Translations under genes and position numbers: made by a program
NCBI GenBank assembly: GCA_024696005.1
Contig: JAILHF010000051.1
Span: 62,001 to 126,000 of the forward strand
Source: Lachnospiraceae bacterium
GTDB taxonomy: Bacteria; Bacillota; Clostridia; Lachnospirales; Lachnospiraceae
Direction of reading: 5' to 3'
Length of the DNA stretch: 64,000 nucleotides
Notes under the pieces: generated by a model
The model's input: only the letters and a program-made list of their open reading frames with translations
Told to the model about the DNA's origin: nothing
The model's database searches: none
In this document: one piece after another, positions 7,531 to 17,100 of the stretch
How the letters are laid out: every line of letters starts with the position of its first letter
Numbering within the stretch: position 1 is the stretch's first letter

Positions 7531-9015
7531 CTAAAACGCAAAATAGATGAACTGGGACGAGTCAAAGGCCAGGCCGTATTCGCCCCATACCAGAACGGCC
7601 AGCATCAGGAGAATAAAGACCAGCCAGCGGAACCAGAGGTCCTGTTTTAGCAGGAACTCCCCGAGGTCCGTTTTTTTGTATTCCCGCAGCAGGGAAACGG
7701 CCAGCAGAAGCAGCAGGCAGAAAAACAGGATCCCGGTCTCGCGGCGGTCCGGGCCCCAGTTGAACATGCTCTGGTCAAAGAGGACCCAGGGGTTGAATTT
7801 CACGAACATCCGGCGTATGTATTCGAGGGCGAGTTTCATCGAATGCGCGCGGAAAAAGATCCAGGCAAAAGCCGTCAGCACAAAGGTGATCACTTTCCGG
7901 CCGAAGTGGAAGCTGAAGGAATCCTCGTGCAGGTTCAGGACTTTCGTGAGTTTTGCGCGGACCGGCTTTAGTATGTTGCCGGCGATCTGGTAGAAGCCGT
8001 GCAGGGCTCCCCAGAAGACAAAGCTCCAGGATGCGCCGTGCCAGAGGCCGCTTACCAGGAAGGTGATCATCAGGTTTACATATTGGCGGGGCTTTCCTTT
8101 GCGGTTTCCGCCGAGGGGGATGTATACGTAATCGCGGAACCAGGTGCTCAGCGAGATGTGCCAGCGGTGCCAGAATTCCCCGATGCTTTCGGCGAAGTAG
8201 GGTGCGTTGAAGTTTTCCATCAGGCTAAAACCCATCATGCGCGCGGCGCCGATCGCGATGGAGGAGTAACCGGCGAAGTCCGCGTAGATCTGCAGGGAAA
8301 AGGCGGCGGCTCCGAGGACGGTCTCGACGGTGCCGCAGGCGTAAACATTGTTAAAGACCGCATCGACAAAGATCGAGAGACGGTCCGCGATGCACATTTT
8401 CATGAAGAAGCCCCAGAGCATCAGTCCGAAGCCCGAAACGACGCTGTCCCAGGACCAGAGCCTTTTGCGGGAACAGTCCTTCAGCTGCTTCAGCAGATTG
8501 CCGCTCCGCTCGATCGGGCCGGCGACCAGCTGCGGGAAGAAGCTGACAAAGAGCGCGTAGTCAAAAAAGTTCTTTTCCGCGGGAATGTCGCCCCGGTATA
8601 CGTCAATGGCATAGCCCAGGCTCTGGAAGGTATAAAACGAGATGCCCACCGGCAACAGCAGGCTGAACGGGGAACTTACGGCCTGCACATGAAGAAGCCT
8701 GAGGGCGAAGTTCAGGTTCTGCAGCATGAAGTCAAAATACTTGAAGAACAGCAGCAAAAGGAGGTTCAGGACGATGATGCAGGATAATGCAATGCGCTTT
8801 CCGCGCTTCTCCTTTGCGCGCTCGAGCAGGATCGCTCCCGCATAAGTCACTACGGTGGTAAAAAGGATCAGGAGAACGTATTTTGCGTTCCAGGACATGT
8901 AAAAGAAATAGCTGGCTGCCAAAAGCCAAAGCCTTCTCGCTTTCCCGGGCAGGATATAATAGAGAAGGATGACGATCGGAAAAAAGCATAAAAACGGTAT
9001 GGAGTTAAAGGACAT
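7531..9015 (-). CDS. MBOAT family membrane O-acyltransferase (AlgI/DltB-like)
   Basis: This 494-residue protein has about ten to twelve hydrophobic segments and the MBOAT core. RWHISLSTWFRDYVYIPLGG is followed by GLWHGASWSFVFWGALHG, where the His of GLWHG is the catalytic histidine of the family. MBOAT proteins such as AlgI, DltB and PatA pass acyl groups across the membrane for O-acylation of glycans. I chose the ATG at 9015: the frame extends 31 codons upstream, but GAGGT lies about 7 nt before this ATG and the upstream residues are unlike a membrane-protein N-terminus. It heads an operon with the SGNH-like partner and YdjC-like deacetylase, under a promoter that diverges from tRNA-Leu. Confidence 0.92.
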   Translation of the reverse strand: MSFNSIPFLCFFPIVILLYYILPGKARRLWLLAASYFFYMSWNAKYVLLILFTTVVTYAGAILLERAKEKRGKRIALSCIIVLNLLLLLFFKYFDFMLQNLNFALRLLHVQAVSSPFSLLLPVGISFYTFQSLGYAIDVYRGDIPAEKNFFDYALFVSFFPQLVAGPIERSGNLLKQLKDCSRKRLWSWDSVVSGFGLMLWGFFMKMCIADRLSIFVDAVFNNVYACGTVETVLGAAAFSLQIYADFAGYSSIAIGAARMMGFSLMENFNAPYFAESIGEFWHRWHISLSTWFRDYVYIPLGGNRKGKPRQYVNLMITFLVSGLWHGASWSFVFWGALHGFYQIAGNILKPVRAKLTKVLNLHEDSFSFHFGRKVITFVLTAFAWIFFRAHSMKLALEYIRRMFVKFNPWVLFDQSMFNWGPDRRETGILFFCLLLLLAVSLLREYKKTDLGEFLLKQDLWFRWLVFILLMLAVLVWGEYGLAFDSSQFIYFAF

Positions 9016-9060
9016 TTCTGTTACCTCGGTCTTGCGCGGATCGCGTCCGCAAACCCGCTC

Positions 9061-9089
9061 ATTATACACAAAAGCCCGGGGATTTACAA
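9061..9089 (-). promoter_or_regulatory. Promoter of the MBOAT operon
   Basis: On the minus strand TTGTAA (9089-9084), a 17-bp spacer and a perfect TATAAT (9066-9061) lie 45 bp before the MBOAT start. It is divergent from the tRNA promoter, with the two -35 boxes about 25 bp apart. Confidence 0.75.
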
Positions 9090-9114
9090 TCCTAACACGG
9101 AAAATCATAAAGTC

Positions 9115-9143
9115 TTGTCAGAAACAAAAAACTGTGCTATATT
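9115..9143 (+). promoter_or_regulatory. Promoter of tRNA-Leu
   Basis: TTGTCA (9115-9120), a 17-bp spacer ending in TGC (extended -10) and TATATT (9138-9143) lie just before the tRNA. The start point would be near 9150. Confidence 0.8.
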
Positions 9144-9157
9144 ATCTTAGTTACAAT

Positions 9158-9240
9158 GCCGGCGTGTCGGAATGGCAGACGAGGCAGACTCAAAATCTGT
9201 TGTGGGCAACCACGTGCGGGTTCAAGTCCCGCTGCCGGCA
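9158..9240 (+). tRNA. tRNA-Leu, anticodon CAA
   Basis: The 83-nt sequence folds as a type II tRNA. The acceptor stem GCCGGCG pairs with TGCCGGC (one G-T), discriminator A. The anticodon stem is GCAGA/TCTGT with loop CTCAAAA, placing CAA at 9191-9193. There is a long variable arm (TGTGGGCAACCACG) and a T arm GCGGG-TTCAAGT-CCCGC. It reads UUG leucine codons. The 3' CCA is not encoded. It has its own promoter and a strong terminator, so it is a single-gene transcription unit. Confidence 0.96.
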
Positions 9241-9246
9241 TTTGAA

Positions 9247-9278
9247 GTCCCGGGTCCGATCGGACCCGGGACTTTTTT
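9247..9278 (+). terminator. Rho-independent terminator after tRNA-Leu
   Basis: A 26-bp perfect palindrome (9247-9272, arms GTCCCGGGTCCGA and TCGGACCCGGGAC) is followed by six T (9273-9278). It begins 6 nt after the tRNA. Confidence 0.93.
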
Positions 9279-9305
9279 GCTTCCGGGAAGCGGATATGGT
9301 ATAAT
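9277..9305 (+). promoter_or_regulatory. Promoter of polA-coaE
   Basis: TTGCTT (9277-9282), a 17-bp spacer ending in TGG (extended -10), and TATAAT (9300-9305). The -35 begins within the T run of the tRNA terminator. The leader is about 20 nt. Confidence 0.75.
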
Positions 9306-9333
9306 AAACGGCAATACGCATGGAGGAAAACAC

Positions 9334-11970
9334 ATGTCTGAAAAACTGGTATTGATCGACGGACACAGCATACTGAACCGGGCCTTTTACGGCCTGCCGG
9401 ATCTCACGAATGCCGAGGGAGTGCATACCGGTGCCGTGTTCGGCTTTTTGAACATCATGTTCCGGATCACCGAAGAGGAGAAGCCGGACTATCTGGCCGT
9501 GGCTTTTGACGTGCACGCACCCACCTTCCGTCATCAGATGTATGCGGAATACAAGGGGACCCGCAAGCCCATGCCCGAGGAGCTCAGGGAGCAGGTGCCC
9601 CTGATCAAGGAGATGCTTTCGGCCATGGGGATCCGGACCGTGGAGCAGGCGGGGCTGGAGGCGGATGATATCCTGGGAACGCTGGCAAAGAAAGCCGAGG
9701 CTGACGGAATGGAGGTTGCGCTGGTTTCCGGAGACCGTGACCTGCTGCAGATCGCGTCGGAGCACATCAAGATCCGCATCCCCAAGACCAAGCGCGGCGG
9801 GACCGAGATCGAGGATTATTACGCGGCGGATGTGGAGAAGAGCTATCAGCTCAGCCCAGCGCGTTTCATAGAACTGAAGGCCCTGATGGGGGATACCTCG
9901 GATAATGTGCCCGGTGTTCCGAAAGTCGGGGAAAAGACCGCCACGGATCTGATGGTCACTTACGGCTCGATCGGGGGGATTTACGAACATCTCGAAGAGA
10001 TCAAAAAGAACGCGATACGTGAGAGTCTCAGGGAAAACAGGGAACTGCTGTATCTGAGCCTTAAGCTGGTCACCATCAAAACGGACTGCGAGCTGCCAAT
10101 ATCCCCGAAGGACGCGCCCTTCGGAAATCCCTATACGGATGAGGCCTATAAGCTCTGCAAACGGCTGGAATTCAAGGCGATGCTCGGACGCTTTTCTGAT
10201 CTTCCCGCACCGGCGCAGCGCAAAGAAATACGCTGGCGCATGGTCGAAGACAAGAGCCTGCCGCCCCGGGCGGAATGCGTGGCCCTGCAGATCCGTGAAC
10301 TGAACATGGGAATGTATCTTCTTGCCTGCTGCACGAGCGCGGATGAAGCCCTGCTTTACTATCTGAAGCCGGAGGAGTGCACATATTTTGTAAGGAAGAT
10401 AAAGGAAAACAGCGCGGTGCTGGTCTGCCACGAGGCCAAAAAGCTCTATGAGCTTTTGTATCCCGGGGATGAGGGCAGAGGGCTTGCCTCGGCCGAAGCC
10501 GTATCCGGAATGGAGGACATGCAGCTGGCGGCTTATCTTCTGAATCCGTTAAAGAGCAGCCCGGAGCCGGAAGATCTGGCGGCGGCTTATCTGAAAAGGA
10601 CGGTAAAGACTTATGCGGAAAGCTTCGGGAAGCTTTCCTTCGGAGATGCGTTTTTCCAGCAGGAGGAGGCATTCTGTGTCCATGCGGCGGAGCAGGTCGG
10701 CCTGCTGTTTGAGCTGGAACCGCTTCTTTTGGCACAGCTGAAAGAGCAGGGGATGGAAGCGCTCTACCGCGATATCGAGATGCCGGTTTCCTATGTGCTT
10801 TACCGCATGGAGCGGGAAGGCATACAGGCGAGCGCGGAGGCACTGAAGACTTACGGGGACGAGCTGAACGGCCATATCGCCGAACTGGAGAAACAGATCT
10901 GGGAAGCGGCCGGCGAGGAATTCAACATCAATTCCCCGAAACAGCTTGCGCAGATCCTGTTTGAAAAGATGGGGATCCCCGGCGGAAAGAAGACAAAGAC
11001 CGGCTATTCCACTTCGGCGGAGGTGCTGGAAAAGCTGGCTGAGGATGTGCCTTTTGTTCGCGAGGTGCTGGAATACCGCACTTACACAAAGCTGAAATCG
11101 ACATACGCGGACGGACTGGCCGGCTTTATCGCGCCGGACGGACGCATCCATACGCGTTTCAACCAGACGATCACCGCGACCGGGCGCTTGAGCTCGACGG
11201 AGCCGAACCTGCAGAACATCCCGATGCGAACCGAACTGGGACGCAGCATACGAAAGGTCTTTACCCCGCGGGAAGGCTGCGTGTTCGCGGATGCCGATTA
11301 TTCCCAGATCGAGCTGCGCATACTGGCTTCTCTTGCCGGTGATGAAGGCCTGATCGAGGCATACCGCGGCGGCAAGGACATCCACCGTATCACGGCGAGC
11401 AAGGTATTTCACGTGCCCTTTGAGGAAGTGAGCGATCTGCAGAGAAGAAATGCCAAGGCGGTCAATTTCGGGATCGTTTACGGCATCTCTTCCTTCGGGC
11501 TAAGCCAGGACCTTTCGATCAGCCGGGCGGAGGCGAAGGAATACATCGAACAGTATTTTGCCACCTATCCCGGCATCAAGGCTTATCTGGAGCGCGTCAA
11601 AGCGGAGGCAAAGGAAAAAGGCTATTCCGTGACGGCATTCGGGCGCAGGCGCCCGATCCCCGAGCTGGGCAGTTCCAATTTCATGCAGCGCCAGTTCGGT
11701 GAACGTGTCGCGATGAACGCGCCGATCCAGGGGACGGCTGCGGATGTGATGAAGATCGCGATGCTGCGAGTTTATGACAGGCTTCTTGCGGAAGGGCTGC
11801 GATCGAGGCTGCTTTTGCAGATCCACGATGAACTGCTGATCGAGGCACCGGTCCAGGAGGAGGAGCGCGTGCTCGCCATCCTGCGCGAAGAGATGCAGGC
11901 GGCGGCGGAATTTCCGGTCGAGCTGGTGGCCGAAGCCCACAGCGGCAGCAACTGGTATGAAGCCAAATAG
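9334..11970 (+). CDS. polA: DNA polymerase I
   Basis: The 878-residue protein has an N-terminal 5'-3' exonuclease/flap domain (LVLIDGHSILNRAFYGL, then LEADDILGTLA and VSGDRDLLQ). The central 3'-5' exonuclease-like domain lacks the expected acidic metal ligands, so proofreading is probably absent, as in Bacillus and Thermus Pol I. The C-terminal polymerase domain has motif A (DADYSQIELRILASLAGDE), motif B (RRNAKAVNFGIVYGIS) and motif C (LLQIHDELLIEAP). It fills gaps in repair and removes primers. The frame is open upstream through the tRNA gene. The true start is the ATG at 9334, with GGAGG 7 nt upstream and its own promoter. coaE follows 9 nt after the stop, a common Firmicutes pairing. Confidence 0.97.
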   Translation: MSEKLVLIDGHSILNRAFYGLPDLTNAEGVHTGAVFGFLNIMFRITEEEKPDYLAVAFDVHAPTFRHQMYAEYKGTRKPMPEELREQVPLIKEMLSAMGIRTVEQAGLEADDILGTLAKKAEADGMEVALVSGDRDLLQIASEHIKIRIPKTKRGGTEIEDYYAADVEKSYQLSPARFIELKALMGDTSDNVPGVPKVGEKTATDLMVTYGSIGGIYEHLEEIKKNAIRESLRENRELLYLSLKLVTIKTDCELPISPKDAPFGNPYTDEAYKLCKRLEFKAMLGRFSDLPAPAQRKEIRWRMVEDKSLPPRAECVALQIRELNMGMYLLACCTSADEALLYYLKPEECTYFVRKIKENSAVLVCHEAKKLYELLYPGDEGRGLASAEAVSGMEDMQLAAYLLNPLKSSPEPEDLAAAYLKRTVKTYAESFGKLSFGDAFFQQEEAFCVHAAEQVGLLFELEPLLLAQLKEQGMEALYRDIEMPVSYVLYRMEREGIQASAEALKTYGDELNGHIAELEKQIWEAAGEEFNINSPKQLAQILFEKMGIPGGKKTKTGYSTSAEVLEKLAEDVPFVREVLEYRTYTKLKSTYADGLAGFIAPDGRIHTRFNQTITATGRLSSTEPNLQNIPMRTELGRSIRKVFTPREGCVFADADYSQIELRILASLAGDEGLIEAYRGGKDIHRITASKVFHVPFEEVSDLQRRNAKAVNFGIVYGISSFGLSQDLSISRAEAKEYIEQYFATYPGIKAYLERVKAEAKEKGYSVTAFGRRRPIPELGSSNFMQRQFGERVAMNAPIQGTAADVMKIAMLRVYDRLLAEGLRSRLLLQIHDELLIEAPVQEEERVLAILREEMQAAAEFPVELVAEAHSGSNWYEAK

Positions 11971-11979
11971 GGAGGAACG

Positions 11980-12585
11980 ATGAAAAAGATCGGGATCACG
12001 GGGGGCGTTGGTGCCGGAAAGAGTGCCGTGCTTGCTTATCTGAAGGAAAAATACGGAGCTTACCTGATCGTGGCGGATGAGCTAGCCAAGGAGCTGGAGC
12101 TGCCGCAGGGGCCCTGCTACCAACCGCTGATCGATGCGTTCGGGACAGGGATCCTGGATGCGGAGGGGGTGCTTGACAAGAAAGCCTTTGCGGCATTGAT
12201 CTTTTCGGAGGCCGGGAAGCTGGAAAGGGCAAATGCCATCATCCATCCCGCCGTAAAGGAAGAGATCCTGAAGCGCATGAAGGAAGAAGAGGCGAAGGGT
12301 ACGAAACTCTTTGTCCTGGAGGCGGCTCTTCTGATCGAGGAGCATTACGACGAGATCCTGGATGAGCTTTGGTATGTTTTTGCCGAAGAGGAGATCCGGA
12401 TACGGCGGCTTGCGGAAAGCCGCTCCTACAGCCGGGAAAAAGCGATCTCGATCATGAAGAACCAGAAAAGCGATGCGGAATTCCGCATGCATTGTGAACA
12501 CATCATTGATAACAGCGGGGATCTGCAGGAAACCCGGGACCAGATCGATGCGATCCTGTACTCGGGGGACGGAATGCTCTCTTAA
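11980..12585 (+). CDS. coaE: Dephospho-CoA kinase
   Basis: CoaE phosphorylates the ribose 3'-OH of dephospho-CoA in the last step of coenzyme A synthesis. The 201-residue protein opens with MKKIGITGGVGAGKS, a P-loop at residues 8-15. It continues with VADELAKELELPQGP (substrate Asp region) and IIHPAVKEEIL, and later has the lid-like RRLAESRSYSREKA. Size is normal. GGGAGG precedes the ATG, and the gene is in the polA operon. The downstream gene converges on it; I see no clear terminator in the 13 bp between them. Confidence 0.95.
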   Translation: MKKIGITGGVGAGKSAVLAYLKEKYGAYLIVADELAKELELPQGPCYQPLIDAFGTGILDAEGVLDKKAFAALIFSEAGKLERANAIIHPAVKEEILKRMKEEEAKGTKLFVLEAALLIEEHYDEILDELWYVFAEEEIRIRRLAESRSYSREKAISIMKNQKSDAEFRMHCEHIIDNSGDLQETRDQIDAILYSGDGMLS

Positions 12586-12598
12586 CGGGACAGACGTC

Positions 12599-14008
12599 TC
12601 ACCATTTCCCAAGAAAATACAGCACGGCCGCCATGTTGGTGATCAGAAAACCGGCGATGCCCCGAAGCTGCATCAAAAGCGGGATGAAACGCTCGCCGGC
12701 ATCCGTTTTCGCGGCGTGATCGTTTCCGGCGCGGTGCCGGAAAGCGAATACCAGGATCCAGGCTACGAACAGAGCCCAGATCGCGCCGTAGAGCTGCGCA
12801 TAAGGAAGGGAAAGCAGCTTGTCGTGAAGATCATTCAGATGGAGATAAGCGCTGCGGTGAAACCAGGTCTTTAAGGGCATCCCTTCGATATCGTTGAAAT
12901 TCGTATAATTCCAGACCACATTCCATGCGCCGAAAACAAGCGTGACGACCGTCTCGGCAAAGAGTTCCCTGCTGCGGGCTCCTTTGTGCGTCATGAGCAG
13001 GAGCAGGACATAGGGTGTGAAATAGATATACCAGTAGGATTTGTCGGCATTTACGGTAAGGAACAGACAGATCACGGACAGCAGGATCCAGTGCATGCAC
13101 GCGCGGTCCTGTGTTTTTTTGTCTTTGTCGGGCTCTTTCAGATAAGCGGCTATGCACACTGCGGCATATAAAAGGAAGAACAGGGGGATCTCCTGCTTCA
13201 GGAAGCTCAGTTTTGTATAGAGCATGTCGTCGAGCATGCCGCCCATGCGGACGCTCTTTTCGGCAAAGCCGGCCGGGTCGGCCAGACGGAAGGGAAGCGA
13301 GATCAGAAACACGCCAATGACGGGAACGAGGGCTTCCGTCGCGATCTGCAGGAGGTTTTTTCTGCGGTAGAGGATCACGGGCAGGATGAAGAAGATCGCA
13401 AAAAACTTGAAATCGGCCGCGAACACGAGAAAGAGCAGATAGCGTTTTGTTTCGCCGCGCAGCATGTGCCGCAGGGCCGTGAGGAGGAAAAAGATCCCGA
13501 TCACATCGACCTGTCCCACGGACTGCGCCGAATTCAGCACAAAGACCGAGGAGCAGAAGAGATAAAAGAGACGGCGGCTGTCCGTTTCTTCCAGGCCGAG
13601 CTCTGTTCCGAGGCGGGACAGGGCACGCCCGGCGAGCAGGGTAAAGATCACGAGGTACAGCTGGGCGTAGACGCGGGCAGCCATGGATACCGAGAGGATG
13701 TCATCACAGTGCATCAGGCGCTCCGCGATATAGAGCGGCAGTTCCCAGATCCCGACCAGAAGATTGACCAGCATCTCGTAATTGGAGAAAAACTCCATGC
13801 GTCCGGCGGCATAGGCGACCGAGCTCACACTGTAATATTGGAAGAAACGGCCGGAAAACAGTGCTTCCCAGACCAGCATCCCCTGGCGGGTATTGGCGGA
13901 CATGTCGCCGTACCAGAGCTGGATCTCACTCAGCGTAAGAAGCAGAAGGATCAGAAGGAACTCTCTTTTGTTCCGGATCAGTTCGGTGAACTGTTTCAGT
14001 GTTTTCAT
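12599..14008 (-). CDS. Multi-spanning membrane protein, probable GT-C-type glycosyltransferase
   Basis: The 469-residue protein has about ten hydrophobic segments. After the first helix there is a short loop with WYGDMSANTRQGMLVWEALF, and aromatic-rich loops follow. Positively charged linkers such as YRRKN lie between helices, and a second half contains YWYIYFTPYVLLLLM. The layout resembles polytopic GT-C enzymes that use polyprenyl-phosphate sugars, but I recognise no specific family motif, so the call is tentative. The ATG at 14008 has AAGGAC upstream and fits the promoter at 14040-14067, whose start point would exclude the longer in-frame ATG at 14041. It is transcribed divergently from the secreted beta-helix protein. 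Confidence 0.6.
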   Translation of the reverse strand: MKTLKQFTELIRNKREFLLILLLLTLSEIQLWYGDMSANTRQGMLVWEALFSGRFFQYYSVSSVAYAAGRMEFFSNYEMLVNLLVGIWELPLYIAERLMHCDDILSVSMAARVYAQLYLVIFTLLAGRALSRLGTELGLEETDSRRLFYLFCSSVFVLNSAQSVGQVDVIGIFFLLTALRHMLRGETKRYLLFLVFAADFKFFAIFFILPVILYRRKNLLQIATEALVPVIGVFLISLPFRLADPAGFAEKSVRMGGMLDDMLYTKLSFLKQEIPLFFLLYAAVCIAAYLKEPDKDKKTQDRACMHWILLSVICLFLTVNADKSYWYIYFTPYVLLLLMTHKGARSRELFAETVVTLVFGAWNVVWNYTNFNDIEGMPLKTWFHRSAYLHLNDLHDKLLSLPYAQLYGAIWALFVAWILVFAFRHRAGNDHAAKTDAGERFIPLLMQLRGIAGFLITNMAAVLYFLGKW

Positions 14009-14039
14009 GGGGTTGTCCTTTTCGTGCAAGATGAGTTTC

Positions 14040-14067
14040 ATTATAAAGAAGAGCATCGGCTTGTCAA
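14040..14067 (-). promoter_or_regulatory. Promoter of the GT-C-like membrane protein gene
   Basis: On the minus strand a perfect TTGACA (14067-14062), a 16-bp spacer and a perfect TATAAT (14045-14040). The predicted start is near 14033. Confidence 0.85.
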
Positions 14068-14080
14068 GAGCCGCGGATTC

Positions 14081-14109
14081 TTGTCATGGGCCGATGAAGA
14101 TGGTATGAT
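14081..14109 (+). promoter_or_regulatory. Promoter of the beta-helix surface protein gene
   Basis: TTGTCA (14081-14086), a 17-bp spacer and TATGAT (14104-14109), divergent from the minus-strand promoter at 14040-14067, with only 13 bp between the two -35 boxes. Confidence 0.7.
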
Positions 14110-14143
14110 GGGCAAAGAGATCGTAAACGGGAGGTGTCTTGGA

Positions 14144-17100
14144 ATGGTAAGCAGAAAACGTTTCCTGGCTGTGATGATGAGTCTGATCCTTTTGTTTTCT
14201 TCCCTTGCGGGCGCTGTCCCGGCATGGGCCGCAGATGACGACGGGACGGATCCGCTTCCGGAAGAATATGTCGTTTCGGAGGATGCGGCCGTTTCCGAAA
14301 ATGAGGGCGGAACGGATGCGGAACCGGGCGATGGGGATCCGGAAGATGCTTCCGGCGCGGAAAGCGCCTCGGAAAACGATGCGGAAGCCGTTTCCGGAAA
14401 CGAAAGCGTATCCGAAAACGAAGGCGGAGAAAACCTTCCCGGGGAAGTGTTGCCCGGAGACGAAGGTGACGGGCATCTTTCCGAGAATATCTGGGTCACA
14501 ACGATCGACGATTCGGGCTTCGTATATACCGGCACGGCGATCTGTCCGGAGGTCCGTGTCTATGACGGGGAAGAACTGCTGCAGGAAAAGCGGGATTATA
14601 CGGTCTCGTACCGGAATAATACAAAGGCCTATGTGATCGAAGACCGGGAATATCCTTCCGCGACGGACATCGAAAAGGCTCCGCAGGTTGTGGTAAGCAT
14701 GAAGGGCAGCTATGGCGGGCAGACGCAGTCGTTTTTCAGCATACGACCGCTTGGCATAAACGAAAGCGGCTTTTCCCTGCCGGACATCACTCTGGCTTAT
14801 ACCGGAAAGCAGCTGAAGTGCAAGCCGTCCCTCTGCTGGCAGGGGAAGATGCTGAAAGCGGGAACGGATTATGTTTTCGGGACGCTGCAGGCTGACGGCA
14901 GCCTGAAGGACCTGACGGTGGAACAGCTGACGGGTGTTTCGGGCACGGATACCGTGACCGTTGTCACGGCGGAAGGCAAAAAGGGCAGCTGCTTCACAGG
15001 GCGGAGGAGCTGCCGGTTTGTGATCAGCGGTGCATCGGGCGCGGTGGCCATGGACAAGGTGAAGGTTTCGGCCGTTCCGGCGCAGGATTACACCGGAGCG
15101 CCCATCCGTACCGATCAGTTCACGAAAAACGGAAAACCGTTTGCCCTTACGGTAAAGGACGGAAAATACGAGCTGGTTCCCGGAAAGGATTACGAGATCC
15201 TGGAAGCCGAAGGAGCTGTGCTGCCCGGGAAATACCGTTTTATCCTGCGCGGGCTGGCGGATCATTCGGGCGAAAGGGCCTATATCGGCGAGAAAGCCGT
15301 GGAATTTACGATCAAAGCGATCCCGATCGGCAAAGCCGAGGTGTGCGGGCTGCCCGGGAGTGTCACTTATGCACCCGGTTCGGAAACGGCTCATCCGGAT
15401 GAGAAGGCCATAGTGCTGCGCCTGGACGGGAAAGAGATCGGCAGGGACCAGTACCGGATCAGCTATAAGAACGACAAAAAAGCCGGGAAAGCTACGATCA
15501 CTTTCGAGGGCTGCAACGGATACAGCGGAAAGAAGAGCGTCGGCTACCGGATCGAAGCCCGCTCCGTAAACGAGTCTTCCGTCACGGTGAGCGTGAAGGA
15601 CTGCGTTTACCAAAAGGGCGGGGCAAAACCGCTTGTTACGGTCAAGGACCGCGGGATCCTGCTGCGGGAGGGGACCGATTACGTGTTAAGCTATTCCGAC
15701 AACAAAGCCGTGAGCGCAGGCGCGAAGAAAGCGCCCAAAGTCACGGTGAGCGGCAAAGGCTTTTACAGTGACAAGAGGAGCACGGAATTTGCAATCACTT
15801 CTGCGCCGTTTTCCGCAACGGCCGGCATTGTCATGAGGGCGTACGATAAGCCGGCGAACGGAAAAGCGGGCGCTTACGTCACGAAGATACAGATCTGTGA
15901 TGCGGAGGGAACCCTCTTAAAAGCCGGGACGGATTATGAAAAGGAGATCATCTACAAAGATGCCGGCGGTAACATCCTGGACAAAAGCCACATTGCTTCC
16001 GAAGGGGAAGTGATCACGGCTGTCGCGACAGGCAAAGGAAACTATCAGAACGGAAGCGTCTCCGCTACATTCCGCATCCTGCCGTCAGGCACGGATATCT
16101 CCAAGGCGAAGGTTACGGCTCCGTCGGTATATTATGCCGGGTACGGCAAAAAGAACGAGTTTCCCGAAAATGCCACGGTAAAGCTTAACGGTACAAGCCT
16201 TGAGAGGCTGGCCGAAGGAGAAAGCGGTGACGGTTATGTGGTGCTGGGCAACAGCTACAAGAAGAATGACCGCGTGGGGACGGCAAGTGTCATGATCCAC
16301 GGGGTGGGCACATACGGCGGCTACAAGACCGTGAAATTCAAGATCCTTTCCAAGACGGCAAAAGGAGCAAAAGCGGTACGTCATATCCCGAAACCGGAAA
16401 AATGCCTGGATGTGACGGAACTGGGCGTGATACCCGATGACGGCATCGATGACAGCGATGCCATCAATGCCGCGATCGCAACGGCCGCTGAAAATGGCGA
16501 CTGCGACCATACGCTGTATTTCCCGGAGGGCAGATATGACATCGCAAAGGGCATCCTGCTGGACAAGGACGGCGTGCAGCTTGTGCTGGACGGCAAAGCG
16601 GTGCTTCATGTGGCGGCAAGGAGCGGAGAGGGGTATAATGTGATCCTCATCCGTGCGGACCGTGCCGGGATCCGCGGCGGAGAACTGAGCGGTGAACGCT
16701 ACCGTCATGCCGGCGGCGCGAACGGACAGTACGGGATGGGGATCAGCATTGACCGGGGTGCCAATGTCACGATCCGCGACATGATCATCCATTCCAACCG
16801 AGGGGACGGGATCTATCTGAATGACGGCGGGAGCGGACGCGTTCACGACATGCTGATCCGGGATTGCGAGATCTACGGAAACAGCCGCAACAATGTCTGC
16901 GTCTCCCGTGCGGACAACACGACGATCGAAAACTGCCGGATCTACGGCGCTGACGGCCATTCACCGATGTCGGGCATCGATCTGGAGCCGGACAGCGGAG
17001 AATCGTTTAAGGGCGTGCGCATCAAAAACTGCGAGATCAGTTCCTGGGAAAAGAGAGGCTGCTTCGAAAAGGGCGGTCTGTGGTGCAATTTCGCGATCCT

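Noticed and set aside
9172-9333. A longer start for polA running through the tRNA
   Set aside because: The extra codons are tRNA-Leu and its terminator; the promoter and GGAGG point to 9334.
13466-14143. A longer start for the beta-helix protein
   Set aside because: The upstream frame lies over the divergent membrane-protein gene; a signal peptide and GGGAGG define the start at 14144.
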